Program-made: the position numbers and the translations under genes
Notes under the pieces: model-generated
What the model saw: only the letters and a program-made list of their open reading frames with translations
What the model was told of the DNA's origin: nothing
Database searches by the model: none
Shown: piece after piece, positions 50,862 to 59,599 of the stretch
Position numbering within the stretch: position 1 is the stretch's first letter
Layout of the letters: each line of letters starts with the position of its first letter
Assembly: GCA_964540135.1 (NCBI GenBank)
Contig: CAZILK010000001.1
Coordinates: forward strand, 78,141-142,140
DNA from: CAZCAQ01 sp964540135
Lineage (GTDB): Bacteria > Patescibacteriota > WWE3 > UBA101185 > UBA10185
Direction: 5' to 3'
Length of the DNA stretch: 64,000 bases

Positions 50862-52952
50862 ATGGTTATATGTCATCGATGCGGGCAAAGACCTGCAACA
50901 ATTCCCACAACTAGAATAGTAGACGGTAGACAAGTTTACATTGCACTTTGTGAAGTTTGCTATGCTGAGCTTGAAAATGAAGCAAAGAATACTTCAATTT
51001 TAGATAAATTTGGACGTGATTTAACAGAATATGCAAGAAAAAATAAGCTCGACCCGGTTATAGGTCGTAAAGACGAGATTGAGAGAGTAATCCACATCCT
51101 TTCAAGGCGAACAAAAAATAACCCAGTACTTATTGGGGAACCAGGTGTTGGAAAAACCGCAATTGCCGAGGGTCTTGCTCAGCGTATTGTTGAGGGTAAG
51201 GTTCCAGAACCTCTTCGTAATAAGCGAGTTTTCGCGCTTGATTTGGCTTCTGTAATTGCTGGTACCTCTCACAGAGGGCAATTTGAAGGCAGGCTAAAAG
51301 ACATAATAAATGAGGTAGTTGAAGCTCAAGGTCAAATAATTCTTTTTATGGATGAACTACATACTGTTGTTGGTGCTGGTACTGCTGAAGGGGCACTTGA
51401 TGCTGCTAATATTTTAAAGCCCTCACTTGCTCGTGGAGAGCTACAAATGGTTGGAGCTACAACAATCGATGAGTATAGAAAACACATTGAAAAAGACGCA
51501 GCTCTTGAAAGGCGTTTTCAACCGGTAAAAGTTGAACAGCCGAATTACGAAGAAACAATCCAAATACTTGAAGGGTTACGAGAGAGCTATGAGAAGCATC
51601 ATCACGTTAAAATATCTGATGAGGCAATAAAAGCTGCTGTTCAGATGTCTACACGCTATATTAGCGACAGGTTTCTCCCTGATAAGGCAATTGATGTTAT
51701 TGATGAGGCTGGTGCCTATAAGAGGCTTACACAGGTAAGAGAGCCTGCAAATTTAAAACAAGCTGAAGAGAGTCTGACAAAAATGAAAGATGAACTTCGT
51801 GATATTAAAGATGACGAACAAAGAGCAAAGCTTCAACAAAGAATTGCTGAACTCGAAGAGGTTAAAAAAGAACTTGTTGAGATCTGGACTAAAACAAAAC
51901 TTGAAGAAATTCCAGAAGTTACAAAAGCCGATATTGCCCTAATTATGTCTAAAATGACAGGCATTCCTCTTAGTGAGCTTAGTATTGAGGAAAAACAACG
52001 ACTTCTTGGTATGGAAGGTAAACTCAAAGAACGAATTGTTGGACAAGATAGCGCTATCCATATCCTCAGTGATGCTCTAAGACGTGCAAGAGCCGGACTT
52101 AAGAACCCAAAAAGACCTATCGGGTCATTTCTATTCCTAGGACCTACCGGTGTTGGTAAGACTGAACTTTGTAAAGCACTGGCAGAAGTTCTATACGGCA
52201 ATGAAGATATGATTGTTAGACTTGATATGAGTGAATACATGGAAAAACACTCAGTTTCACGAATGATTGGAGCACCTCCAGGATATATTGGCTTTGATAA
52301 AGGCGGTCAGTTAACAGATATAGTTCGTAGAAAGCCGTTTTCAATAATACTTCTTGATGAGATTGAGAAAGCACATCCTGATGTATTTAACTCACTTCTT
52401 CAGATCATGGAAGATGGTATTTTAACCGACGGTCAAGGAAGAACGGTAGATTTTAAAAATGCCACAATTATCATGACTTCAAATGTGGGATCTGAGTATC
52501 TTAAACAAGCAAATATTGGTTTTACAACCTCTGGTAAGACAGCGCATATGACTGAAGAGTTTGAGAAAAAGGTTATGAAAGCACTTACTGATAAATTTAG
52601 ACCTGAGTTTATCAATAGAATTGATGAGATTATTATTTTCAAGAGTCTTTCTAGAGATGACATTAAAGAGATTGCCAGAAGAGAGATCAAAAAGACTCAA
52701 GTACTGCTAAATGAACATGAGATAACAATTGAACTTGATGAAAAGGCATTAGATTATCTTGTTGAAAATGGCTTCAATGATGAATATGGCGCAAGACCGA
52801 TAAGACGCATCATCCAAAAAGAGATAGAAAACGTACTATCAGGGCTTCTTCTTTCATCAGAAATAGCTCAAGGATCTAAAATAACAATCACAGAAGGGGA
52901 TAATGGGCTTAAAATGCGGATGGGTGCAAAGGTATTGAGTTACGTAAAATAA
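50862..52952 (+). CDS. clpE: ClpE/ClpC-type AAA+ unfoldase with N-terminal zinc finger
   Basis: 696 residues. A CxxC...CxxC zinc finger (CHRCG, then CEVCY) replaces the Clp-N domain, as in ClpE. The first AAA+ module has [13 protein letters not shown] and Walker [10 protein letters not shown]; a coiled middle region follows ([17 protein letters not shown]); the second module has [26 protein letters not shown] and a QANIGF element at the ClpP-docking loop position, so a ClpP partner is expected elsewhere. It unfolds substrates for degradation. The promoter places transcription start at the ATG. Confidence 0.9.
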   Translation: MVICHRCGQRPATIPTTRIVDGRQVYIALCEVCYAELENEAKNTSILDKFGRDLTEYARKNKLDPVIGRKDEIERVIHILSRRTKNNPVLIGEPGVGKTAIAEGLAQRIVEGKVPEPLRNKRVFALDLASVIAGTSHRGQFEGRLKDIINEVVEAQGQIILFMDELHTVVGAGTAEGALDAANILKPSLARGELQMVGATTIDEYRKHIEKDAALERRFQPVKVEQPNYEETIQILEGLRESYEKHHHVKISDEAIKAAVQMSTRYISDRFLPDKAIDVIDEAGAYKRLTQVREPANLKQAEESLTKMKDELRDIKDDEQRAKLQQRIAELEEVKKELVEIWTKTKLEEIPEVTKADIALIMSKMTGIPLSELSIEEKQRLLGMEGKLKERIVGQDSAIHILSDALRRARAGLKNPKRPIGSFLFLGPTGVGKTELCKALAEVLYGNEDMIVRLDMSEYMEKHSVSRMIGAPPGYIGFDKGGQLTDIVRRKPFSIILLDEIEKAHPDVFNSLLQIMEDGILTDGQGRTVDFKNATIIMTSNVGSEYLKQANIGFTTSGKTAHMTEEFEKKVMKALTDKFRPEFINRIDEIIIFKSLSRDDIKEIARREIKKTQVLLNEHEITIELDEKALDYLVENGFNDEYGARPIRRIIQKEIENVLSGLLLSSEIAQGSKITITEGDNGLKMRMGAKVLSYVK

Positions 52953-52959
52953 ACCTACG

Positions 52960-55230
52960 TTAGGCGGTCTTTTTGTTTTTTCGATCAATAATCGCGTTTT
53001 CGATTGCTATATTAGTAACACCTCTATTGCCTATAACATCGTAGGGCAGGCTTCTCATTATACTCTCAATCTCAGCACCACTAAGACCTATAGCAAGATC
53101 AGCAAGTTCATCAAGATCCATCATAACTGGGTCAAACTGTCTTACCTTGGGATGCTCAGTATTCACCTTTGCGGCATAGTGAACGAACAGATCTTTTAGA
53201 TCGGTAGTGTCTGGTAAGCCTACTTCCACATGGTTTCCAAATCTATTAGAGCCTGGTCTTTTTATTGTGTCAGGTATTAAACGAACTTCATTACAGATAC
53301 CCACAATGTAAATGTTCAACCTTCCTAGCTTTTGCAATTGTGTTAACAACACGCTCTCCGCTCTTATTGGTACTGTATTTCCAGGATATACTATATTTTT
53401 ATCAGTGAATGCTTTTTCTAACTCATCAAGAACTAAAACAACCGTTCCTCCTTCTTTCGCTGCTTTCCTGGCTTCTTCGAACTTAACAATTAAGGCTTGT
53501 TCTGTGCCTCCTGTAAATATAGAAGCACCAAAAATTGTCCCAGCATTCAGGTCTATTACAGTATCGGCGCCAACAGCTTTTTCAAACGCCCTTGCTAAAG
53601 AAGTCTTACCGGTTCCCGGTGGTCCGATTAGAAGTAATGAGTCTTCAGTTGTGCCTTCGGATTTACGTTTAATGTATTTTTCTATAGCAGCAATAGCGTT
53701 TCTTTGTCCAACTATTCCCTCAAAAGCAGCATTGGTGTGAGTTTCCAACTCGCTATTGATTTCGCCTGTCCTTTTTATGAAAGCGTCGGTTGAGGAAAGA
53801 TTCTTTTGCAGATCTTGCCCTAATATTCTACTAATTCCGTTCGAAAGCTCTAAAAATGCCGAAACTTCTGATTGAACAAACTCATCAAACGACCCAGTGC
53901 CCTTGCTATTATCTAGTGTGAAATCTCTTCCTGAAGGATGCTCCATTCGAACCATAATTTCACTTTGTTGACCAATCCTTCGTACTTCCAAATGCGCACC
54001 GTAGCCTGTTTTGTTATTTAATAAATAAAATGCTTGATGATCGTCAGTACTTTCCTGTGCACCACTTATGACTTTCCAATCATTTTCGGGGCTTGTTAGC
54101 ACACCAAAATCTGGAACATCGGTGTTTTTAGCATGTGTTATATAAGAGAGAGCTATTATACCTTCTGCATCGATTGAGAGAAACGTTCCTGATTGATCCG
54201 CCTGTTCATTAGTTTCTGCCTCAAGTCTGTTCAAATCAACTATAAACGGTTGGTGTCGTTGCATAGCTTGATTCAGTTCTGCCTTTATATACATATTTAC
54301 TGCAATCTGGTTTCCGATTGCTTCAGATTTCAGCCTCATAGATTGTTCCAACCTCTCTTTAGGTGCCTTATTAGTTTTTGCTCTTTTTCGCGCCTCACTG
54401 CCCGGCTTTGTTTCTGCATGTGGTTTGGTCTTTGTAGGTGCAGGTGCAGAGATTGTGTGTGTAACAGCCCCCCTTAAACTTTGTGTTGGTATATCTGTGA
54501 AGCCTGGCCTCCTGTAAATCTTTTCAACCATCTTAATACCTGTGAGTACACAATCAATTGCAGCAGCCCCGAGTACATCCGGAGTTTCTTCATATTTGGT
54601 AGCACTTGCTATTCTTTTTGTGTCAAAGTATGGCCTGTTAATAGATGAGTCTTCGTAAGCCTGTGGATCTTCCAGATCCTCAATAAGCAACCTGCCCTTT
54701 ATTGTATGTGCAATAGCAACTGTTGCGTATCTAGGGCCTGTAACAATCGTTACATCGGTGTGTCCGTCTCCTGAGTATCCTGTACTGTAACGATTTGTCA
54801 GAGCCTCTTCAACAGGTTCAAATGTTTTATGTATTGTAGTAGCGGGTAACTGGCTATCGTTGCTGTCTAAGCCGGTTAATTCAGTTGGATTGTAGCCTAG
54901 GTACATATACAGCCAATCTTCCTCTAATCCTAGCCAAGGCCAAGTCAGACTGTGATTTATACGAGAGCAATCTGAAGGTACTTCTAGTGTTGCAGTTGTA
55001 GTAAAGACTATATCACCCGTACTTTTTTCTCTTTTAAATGCATATTGAGCTTCTCTTACTCCAATCCCAGTGTCATTCTCAACTTTCAATTCATCGGCAA
55101 GTCTTGCCAGTGCTGAATCCTCTATTTTAATGGTTACAGGCTCAGCATCTTGTTTTAAAAAGTCTGAAAACTTCACTCCAGCACCTGTGGGGGTTTCCGT
55201 ACCCGTTAGTGGAGGTTTCGTAGGTTTCAT
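52960..55230 (-). CDS. large AAA+ ATPase with unrecognised N-terminal region
   Basis: 756 residues. The C-terminal third is one AAA+ module: Walker A LLIGPPGTGKTSLARAFEKA (about 535), Walker B VVLVLDELEKAF, a pore-adjacent stretch and the lid GLSGAEIESIMRSLP, nearest to the FtsH/ARC/Cdc48 type. The first 500 residues are not recognised: there is a beta-rich part with aromatic stretches (TWPWLGLEEDWLYMYLG), a basic KPHAETKPGSEARKRAKTNK segment near 270-290 and a Thr/Asp-rich region. Convergent with clpE, 7 bases apart. Function unknown; a remodelling or membrane-less ATPase role is likely. Confidence 0.75.
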   Translation of the reverse strand: MKPTKPPLTGTETPTGAGVKFSDFLKQDAEPVTIKIEDSALARLADELKVENDTGIGVREAQYAFKREKSTGDIVFTTTATLEVPSDCSRINHSLTWPWLGLEEDWLYMYLGYNPTELTGLDSNDSQLPATTIHKTFEPVEEALTNRYSTGYSGDGHTDVTIVTGPRYATVAIAHTIKGRLLIEDLEDPQAYEDSSINRPYFDTKRIASATKYEETPDVLGAAAIDCVLTGIKMVEKIYRRPGFTDIPTQSLRGAVTHTISAPAPTKTKPHAETKPGSEARKRAKTNKAPKERLEQSMRLKSEAIGNQIAVNMYIKAELNQAMQRHQPFIVDLNRLEAETNEQADQSGTFLSIDAEGIIALSYITHAKNTDVPDFGVLTSPENDWKVISGAQESTDDHQAFYLLNNKTGYGAHLEVRRIGQQSEIMVRMEHPSGRDFTLDNSKGTGSFDEFVQSEVSAFLELSNGISRILGQDLQKNLSSTDAFIKRTGEINSELETHTNAAFEGIVGQRNAIAAIEKYIKRKSEGTTEDSLLLIGPPGTGKTSLARAFEKAVGADTVIDLNAGTIFGASIFTGGTEQALIVKFEEARKAAKEGGTVVLVLDELEKAFTDKNIVYPGNTVPIRAESVLLTQLQKLGRLNIYIVGICNEVRLIPDTIKRPGSNRFGNHVEVGLPDTTDLKDLFVHYAAKVNTEHPKVRQFDPVMMDLDELADLAIGLSGAEIESIMRSLPYDVIGNRGVTNIAIENAIIDRKNKKTA

Positions 55231-55306
55231 AAATAAATTGTACCTAATAGGTAGTTCAAATCAAGTCCAACAATTGGTACCCAGTAGTATAAGTTGCTTT
55301 AAAGCT

Positions 55307-55322
55307 TAAAATCTGCTAATCT
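55307..55322 (+). promoter_or_regulatory. rplS -10 candidates (TAAAAT and TAATCT)
   Basis: TAAAAT at 55307-55312 or TAATCT at 55317-55322. The latter would start transcription at the ATG 55330; the former would give about 11 bases of leader. Confidence 0.35.
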
Positions 55323-55329
55323 GGTGCGT

Positions 55330-55704
55330 ATGGAAACAACTGATGTTGCCAAAAGCTTTAACGTTGGAGACACTGTCCGCGTTATGTATAAGATAAAAGA
55401 GGGTGAAAAAGAGAGAGTTCAGCCTTTTGAAGGAATTGTTATTGGCAAAAAAGGTGAAGGAGTTTCCAAGACTTTTACAGTTCGAAGAATAGGGGCTAAT
55501 AACATCGGGGTTGAGAGAATTTTCCCAACATACTCCCCAAGCATCAATGAAATTCAAATCGTTAAACACGGAAGAGTCAGAAGAGCAAAACTCTATTACT
55601 TAAGAGGAAAACTAGGAAAAGCAGCCACCAGAGTTAAAGAAAGACTAGGAGATAAAACAGTAACTGTACCCACCACAGAGCCTGCTTCCGAGGCATCTGA
55701 GTAA
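55330..55704 (+). CDS. rplS: 50S ribosomal protein L19
   Basis: 124 residues from ATG 55330; a GTG two codons earlier is in frame. L19 features: [30 protein letters not shown] in two halves, [19 protein letters not shown], and [31 protein letters not shown]. It lies at the 30S-50S interface. A short acidic/Thr tail follows the core. The usual trmD/rimM neighbours are not here. Confidence 0.95.
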   Translation: METTDVAKSFNVGDTVRVMYKIKEGEKERVQPFEGIVIGKKGEGVSKTFTVRRIGANNIGVERIFPTYSPSINEIQIVKHGRVRRAKLYYLRGKLGKAATRVKERLGDKTVTVPTTEPASEASE

Positions 55705-55733
55705 TTTTCTAACACCACACTCTATCATTTTCA

Positions 55734-56651
55734 ATGAATCAAACTTTGCCCATAAAACTTGCCAAAATCACTGAACTTTTTGATGTGAAAGACGTCCTTG
55801 GTATTTCATCAGATATTGAAGGTATTCAAGAATATTATAGAAAAAACATTAAGGCATATAAATACTTGCACGATAAAAATGGCTTCGTACATATGGGTCT
55901 TTCACAAAACGGGAAATATAATAAAACAGACACTTTTGCTCAGGTTGAGCTCATCTCAAATGTCATTCAAAACAATAATTATACAAATGTACTTGAGCTA
56001 GCAGGTGGTATTGGTTCAAATAGCCTTTACCTTGCAAAGAAATTTCCAGATAAAAGCTTTGTTGTAACCGACTTACCAAAAGGACAATTTGATGTTGGGA
56101 AACTTCAGAAGTTCTCACCCCCAAATCTCACTTGTGAGTACTCAGACTTTCATAATCTCTCAAAGTTTGAAGAAAACAGCTTTGATCTTGTTTTTGTCAT
56201 TGAAGCCTTGTGCCACAGTACTAATAAAGAGCTAGTGTTTGCGGAAGTTAAAAAGGTACTCAAACCAGGAGGGATGTTTATTGTTATAGACGGCTATTCG
56301 GCATTTGAGGAAGAAATGCTTTCTGATGAATTTATACTAGCCAAAAGGCTTGTAGAAAAAGGCATGGCTGTGAGTAATTTTGAAACACTTGGCTCGGTTA
56401 AAGAGTACGCTAAAAAAGCTTCATTTAGTATTGTTTTTGAACAAGATGCAACAAGGCAGATACTACCTTCAACTAAAAGGCATGAGAAGCTTGCCAGAAG
56501 ATCACTTTTTAAACATAAGAAACTCGGAAGCTTTTTGACAAGAACCTTAAATGATCGCTTTGTATTTACTGCAATTTCAGGCTACCTGATGAGTGATTTA
56601 ATAGAGCTTGGGGTATTTAAGTACTATATTAATTTCTTTAAATCAGACTAA
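55734..56651 (+). CDS. class I SAM-dependent methyltransferase
   Basis: 305 residues. Motif I is VLELAGGIGSNSLYLAKKF near 84-102, then VVTDLP and the post-II NSFDLVFVIEALCHSTN and a KVLKPGGMFIVIDGY motif. The N-terminal 80 residues and the C-terminal part (with many Lys/Arg and aromatic residues, FLTRTLNDRFVF) may set the substrate, which is unknown. Lies 29 bases after rplS and convergent with glyA, 2 bases apart. Confidence 0.85.
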   Translation: MNQTLPIKLAKITELFDVKDVLGISSDIEGIQEYYRKNIKAYKYLHDKNGFVHMGLSQNGKYNKTDTFAQVELISNVIQNNNYTNVLELAGGIGSNSLYLAKKFPDKSFVVTDLPKGQFDVGKLQKFSPPNLTCEYSDFHNLSKFEENSFDLVFVIEALCHSTNKELVFAEVKKVLKPGGMFIVIDGYSAFEEEMLSDEFILAKRLVEKGMAVSNFETLGSVKEYAKKASFSIVFEQDATRQILPSTKRHEKLARRSLFKHKKLGSFLTRTLNDRFVFTAISGYLMSDLIELGVFKYYINFFKSD

Positions 56652-56653
56652 AA

Positions 56654-57988
56654 TTAAGGAACCACACTCTTACAAAGCTGATTTACTTCTTTTAATGCTC
56701 TTTTGATTGTTGGGTCTTTTGAAACATTTGACTTAAACTTTATCCGAGCTTTGCTGTTGATTGCTTTTGTATCATCATTTAACTCTGGTGTAACATACAC
56801 TCTTGCTGCATCAATTATTAAGTTAATAATTGTAGCTATTTGCTTGATATGTACTTCTTTAAAACCTTGTGTGGTGAGTGCTGGTGTGCCAAGTCTAATT
56901 CCTGATGGGTAAAATGGCGGCCGTGTGTCAAATGGAAATGAGTTTCTGTTAACAATTATACCGCCAAACTCAAGAGCCCATGCAGCACACCATCCATCTA
57001 TCCCTTTGTTTCTAAGATCAATAAGAAGTAGGTGGTTATCAGTCCCGCCAGTTAGAAGATTAAAGCCAAGATTTTTCAGTTCTGTCGCTAGTATTTCTGC
57101 ATTTAAAACAACATTTTTTGCATAAGTTTTAAAACTGGGGTTCATTGCCTCAAAGAGTGCGACTGCAATCCCTGCTGTTGTATGGTTATGAGGGCCTCCT
57201 TGGAGTCCGGGGAATACAGCTTTATCTATAAGATCTGGAAGAAGCATATTTTTTTGAAACCCTTTTTTTGTAACCATAATCATCGCGCCTCTAGGTCCTC
57301 TTAATGTTTTGTGGGTTGTTGTTGTGATAATGTGGGCGTACTCTGCAGGCGAAGGATGAACTCCGCCTGCAATAAGACCTGCTATGTGCGAAATATCAGC
57401 AAGATGATAAGCACCAACTTTATTAGCAATCTCACCAATCTTTTTAAAATTAATTATTCTTGGATATGCTGTTGCCCCAGAGATAATAATTTTAGGTTTA
57501 TGTTTTATTGCAAGTTCTTCTATTTGAGCATAGTCCAGGTAACCATCTTTTGTAGTCGTGTATTGAAATGTTTCAAAAAATTTCCCTGAGAAAGTAACTT
57601 TTGGATGCCCGTGCGTCAGATGTCCGCCAAATGGAAGAGCCATGCCAAGAATCCTGTCATGGGGTTCAAGTAAGGCGAGAAGCACTGCAGTGTTGGCAGG
57701 GGATCCGGAATAAGGCTGTACATTTACATGTTCAATTTCAGGCCCAAATACTTTTTTAACTCGGTCAATTGCAAGGAGCTCGATCTCATCGTAGTACTTA
57801 GCGCCTTGATAGAATCTTTTACCGGAGTAGCCTTCAGTATACTTATTCATTAAAACAGAACCACATGCTTCCATAACAGCCCTGGAAGCGAAGTTCTCAG
57901 AGGGGATCATTTGAAGAGTTGTTTTCTGCCTTTTTTCTTCTTGTTTAATGATCTTTTGAATGACTGGATCGTTATGTGCAAGTTTCAC
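56654..57988 (-). CDS. glyA: serine hydroxymethyltransferase
   Basis: 444 residues, PLP enzyme that interconverts Ser and Gly with tetrahydrofolate. Family elements: MIPSENFASRAVMEACGSVL, YTEGYSGKRFYQGAKYYDEIE and the PLP-lysine in ITTTTHKTLRGPRG. Other visible ligands: HLADISHIAGLIAGG. Length is normal. It is the only folate one-carbon enzyme in the window. No extra domain. Confidence 0.96.
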   Translation of the reverse strand: MKLAHNDPVIQKIIKQEEKRQKTTLQMIPSENFASRAVMEACGSVLMNKYTEGYSGKRFYQGAKYYDEIELLAIDRVKKVFGPEIEHVNVQPYSGSPANTAVLLALLEPHDRILGMALPFGGHLTHGHPKVTFSGKFFETFQYTTTKDGYLDYAQIEELAIKHKPKIIISGATAYPRIINFKKIGEIANKVGAYHLADISHIAGLIAGGVHPSPAEYAHIITTTTHKTLRGPRGAMIMVTKKGFQKNMLLPDLIDKAVFPGLQGGPHNHTTAGIAVALFEAMNPSFKTYAKNVVLNAEILATELKNLGFNLLTGGTDNHLLLIDLRNKGIDGWCAAWALEFGGIIVNRNSFPFDTRPPFYPSGIRLGTPALTTQGFKEVHIKQIATIINLIIDAARVYVTPELNDDTKAINSKARIKFKSNVSKDPTIKRALKEVNQLCKSVVP

Positions 57989-58015
57989 CCCGTTATCTTA
58001 GTTGTTTTTGGCTCT

Positions 58016-58035
58016 AAGTACAAGGAGATGTACTT
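58016..58035. promoter_or_regulatory. palindrome AAGTAC-N8-GTACTT before the RRM gene
   Basis: Perfect 6-bp dyad, overlapping the position where a -35 would be for the extended -10 at 58049-58057. Possible operator. Confidence 0.35.
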
Positions 58036-58048
58036 GCAGGAGCAATTA

Positions 58049-58057
58049 TGCTATACT
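58049..58057 (+). promoter_or_regulatory. extended -10 (TGCTATACT) with 104-base leader
   Basis: The predicted start near 58064 gives a leader of about 104 bases to the GTG at 58168; it ends in an AAGGTGGTGA Shine-Dalgarno. Confidence 0.5.
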
Positions 58058-58167
58058 AGCCGTAACTCTGTAGATTCATTAAGGTATCTTTGTTTATCAT
58101 AAGAAATCCCCCGATCTTAGAGCTAAAAGTATGAACAGATTAAAAAATAGAAAGGTGGTGATTTTTT

Positions 58168-58530
58168 GTGATAAAACTATATGTAGGTAACTTACCTTAC
58201 TCGTACGATGAATCGAATCTAAGAGCATTATTTGCAGCTTACGGTAACATACTAAGCGCTACAATCATTATGGATCGTGATACAAACCGAAGCAAAGGTT
58301 TCGGATTTGTAGAACTTGAAGATGATGCGATGGCTCAGACAGCAATCTCTGAACTTAACGGAACAGAAGTTGAAGGAAGAGGCATGGTTGTTAACGAAGC
58401 ACGTCCTATGACCGATAGACCAAGAACAGGCGGTTTTGATAGAAATGGTGGTGGAAACAGAAGTGGAGGTTTTGGAGGAAGAGGCGGTAGCAGCAGAGAT
58501 AGCGGTAGTAGAGGCGGATTTAGAAGATAA
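58168..58530 (+). CDS. RNA-binding protein, RRM domain with Gly/Arg-rich tail
   Basis: 120 residues. One RRM: RNP2 is LYVGNLPY and RNP1 is KGFGFVEL, with the usual acidic DDDAMAQTAISEL segment. The last 35 residues are Gly/Arg/Ser-rich (GGFGGRGGSSRDSGSRGGFRR), the kind of tail that helps single-RRM proteins bind RNA or condense. It starts at GTG, with a strong Shine-Dalgarno (AAGGTGGTGA) and a long leader, atypical for this genome and possibly allowing translational control. Followed by a clear terminator. Confidence 0.92.
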   Translation: MIKLYVGNLPYSYDESNLRALFAAYGNILSATIIMDRDTNRSKGFGFVELEDDAMAQTAISELNGTEVEGRGMVVNEARPMTDRPRTGGFDRNGGGNRSGGFGGRGGSSRDSGSRGGFRR

Positions 58531-58553
58531 CTAAAATCGTAATCTAAAAGACT

Positions 58554-58586
58554 TAGGCTGGATAATATCCAGCCTATTTCTTTTTG
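58554..58586 (+). terminator. rho-independent terminator after the RRM gene
   Basis: TAGGCTGGAT, loop AAT, ATCCAGCCTA (58554-58576), then TTTCTTTTTG. The stem is perfect; bidirectional use is possible since the next gene is convergent, but the T run is on this side. Confidence 0.88.
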
Positions 58587-58610
58587 TAGTCTTTTACTAT
58601 TTAAACTCTG

Positions 58611-59162
58611 TTATCTACCTACTTTTCGATACACGATGTCTTTTTTAAGCTTATTACCAACAAGCTCCCGGATAATTTCAGATCTACTCTTTTTGTATTT
58701 TTTAGATGCCCAGTCCAGATAGAATTTATGCTCGTTTGAAAGCATAATGTTGTATCTGCTAAATTCATTTGTTTTATTCGAAGCCTTAATAAACTCACCG
58801 ATGATTTGCTTATAGTTATCAAAATTATATGTTTTGTGTACGATAAAGCTTGATTCTTGTGTGTCTATAAAATTTCCTTTTAAGACTTCATCTTGCAGTC
58901 TAAGTACTAGAGCTGGTTTCTTTTTGGAAGCAGCATACGCAGCTTGGTGCGGAACGCTGAAGTCTTGTACTGAACCCTCTAAGATACAGATTTGGGCATC
59001 GTCAATTGAGTGGAGTACATTTTGATATATAGGCGGTGTCTCACTTGGTAGCCAGTCGTATACAAGTTCTTGTTCAAGCTCAAGTAAAAAGCTCCTAATA
59101 TTTAAATAATAGTTTTTGTATTCAGCAAATCTTAAAGTTGTTGTTCCAAGCCATATCTTCAC
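58611..59162 (-). CDS. deoxyribosyltransferase-like domain fused to a ribbon-helix-helix-like segment
   Basis: 183 residues. The N-terminal part (about 1-125) has a nucleoside-2-deoxyribosyltransferase-like layout: KIWLGTTTL, IDDAQICILEGSVQDFSVPHQAAYAASKKKPALVLR in pieces, resembling TIR-related sensors of that fold. The C-terminal part (about 135-175: YNIMLSNEHKFYLDW, KKSRSEIIRELVG) looks like a ribbon-helix-helix DNA-binding motif. The combination could be a DNA-binding regulator sensing a nucleotide. Tentative; no operon partner. Confidence 0.55.
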   Translation of the reverse strand: MKIWLGTTTLRFAEYKNYYLNIRSFLLELEQELVYDWLPSETPPIYQNVLHSIDDAQICILEGSVQDFSVPHQAAYAASKKKPALVLRLQDEVLKGNFIDTQESSFIVHKTYNFDNYKQIIGEFIKASNKTNEFSRYNIMLSNEHKFYLDWASKKYKKSRSEIIRELVGNKLKKDIVYRKVGR

Positions 59163-59244
59163 TCCCTAATTCTACAACCAAGTGTGTACTCAGTCCACAT
59201 CCTGGAACCGCATCTCATAATAAGTCCTTTTGTTAAGACGTACA

Positions 59245-59595
59245 CTATCGCTTGAATACGTTTGCTATAACAATACCAACAATCGCTAGTGCTATACCAA
59301 ATATCTGCATTGCATTAAGCTGCTCTTTAAATAACAAATGTCCTGCTACGAGGACTATTAACGTATAAAAAACTATCTGCATAATTCCGACAATGCTTAG
59401 CTCCCACCCCTTTACAAACATCCAAGCAAACAGGACTATTTGAAGAATATAGAGTAGTACACCAACAAATACCCATTTACTAACAAGAGCTGCTATAAAA
59501 GAAGAGCCAGTAGCTGCTTTTTTAATAAAAATATCTCCAACAGCAACAGAAACTACAGCTAGTAGTATTAGGCTTGCTTGAAGGAATTTTTGCAT
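59245..59595 (-). CDS. small multidrug resistance/EmrE-like transporter
   Basis: 116 residues, four membrane helices, with features of the EamA/SMR superfamily: the N-terminal AVVSVAVGDIFIKKAA, the central AWMFVKGWELSIVGIM and the last AMQIFGIALAIVGIVIANVF. Four bases separate it from the downstream-strand glycosyltransferase gene, as in ArnE/ArnF-like or undecaprenyl-sugar flippase pairs. It may move a lipid-linked sugar used by the glycosyltransferase, but this is inferred from position. Confidence 0.75.
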   Translation of the reverse strand: MQKFLQASLILLAVVSVAVGDIFIKKAATGSSFIAALVSKWVFVGVLLYILQIVLFAWMFVKGWELSIVGIMQIVFYTLIVLVAGHLLFKEQLNAMQIFGIALAIVGIVIANVFKR

Positions 59596-59599
59596 GTTC

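Noticed and set aside
58131..58190. Possible 19-residue leader peptide overlapping the RRM start
   Set aside because: The ATG lacks a Shine-Dalgarno and the frame is short; the AAGGTGGTGA serves the RRM GTG instead.
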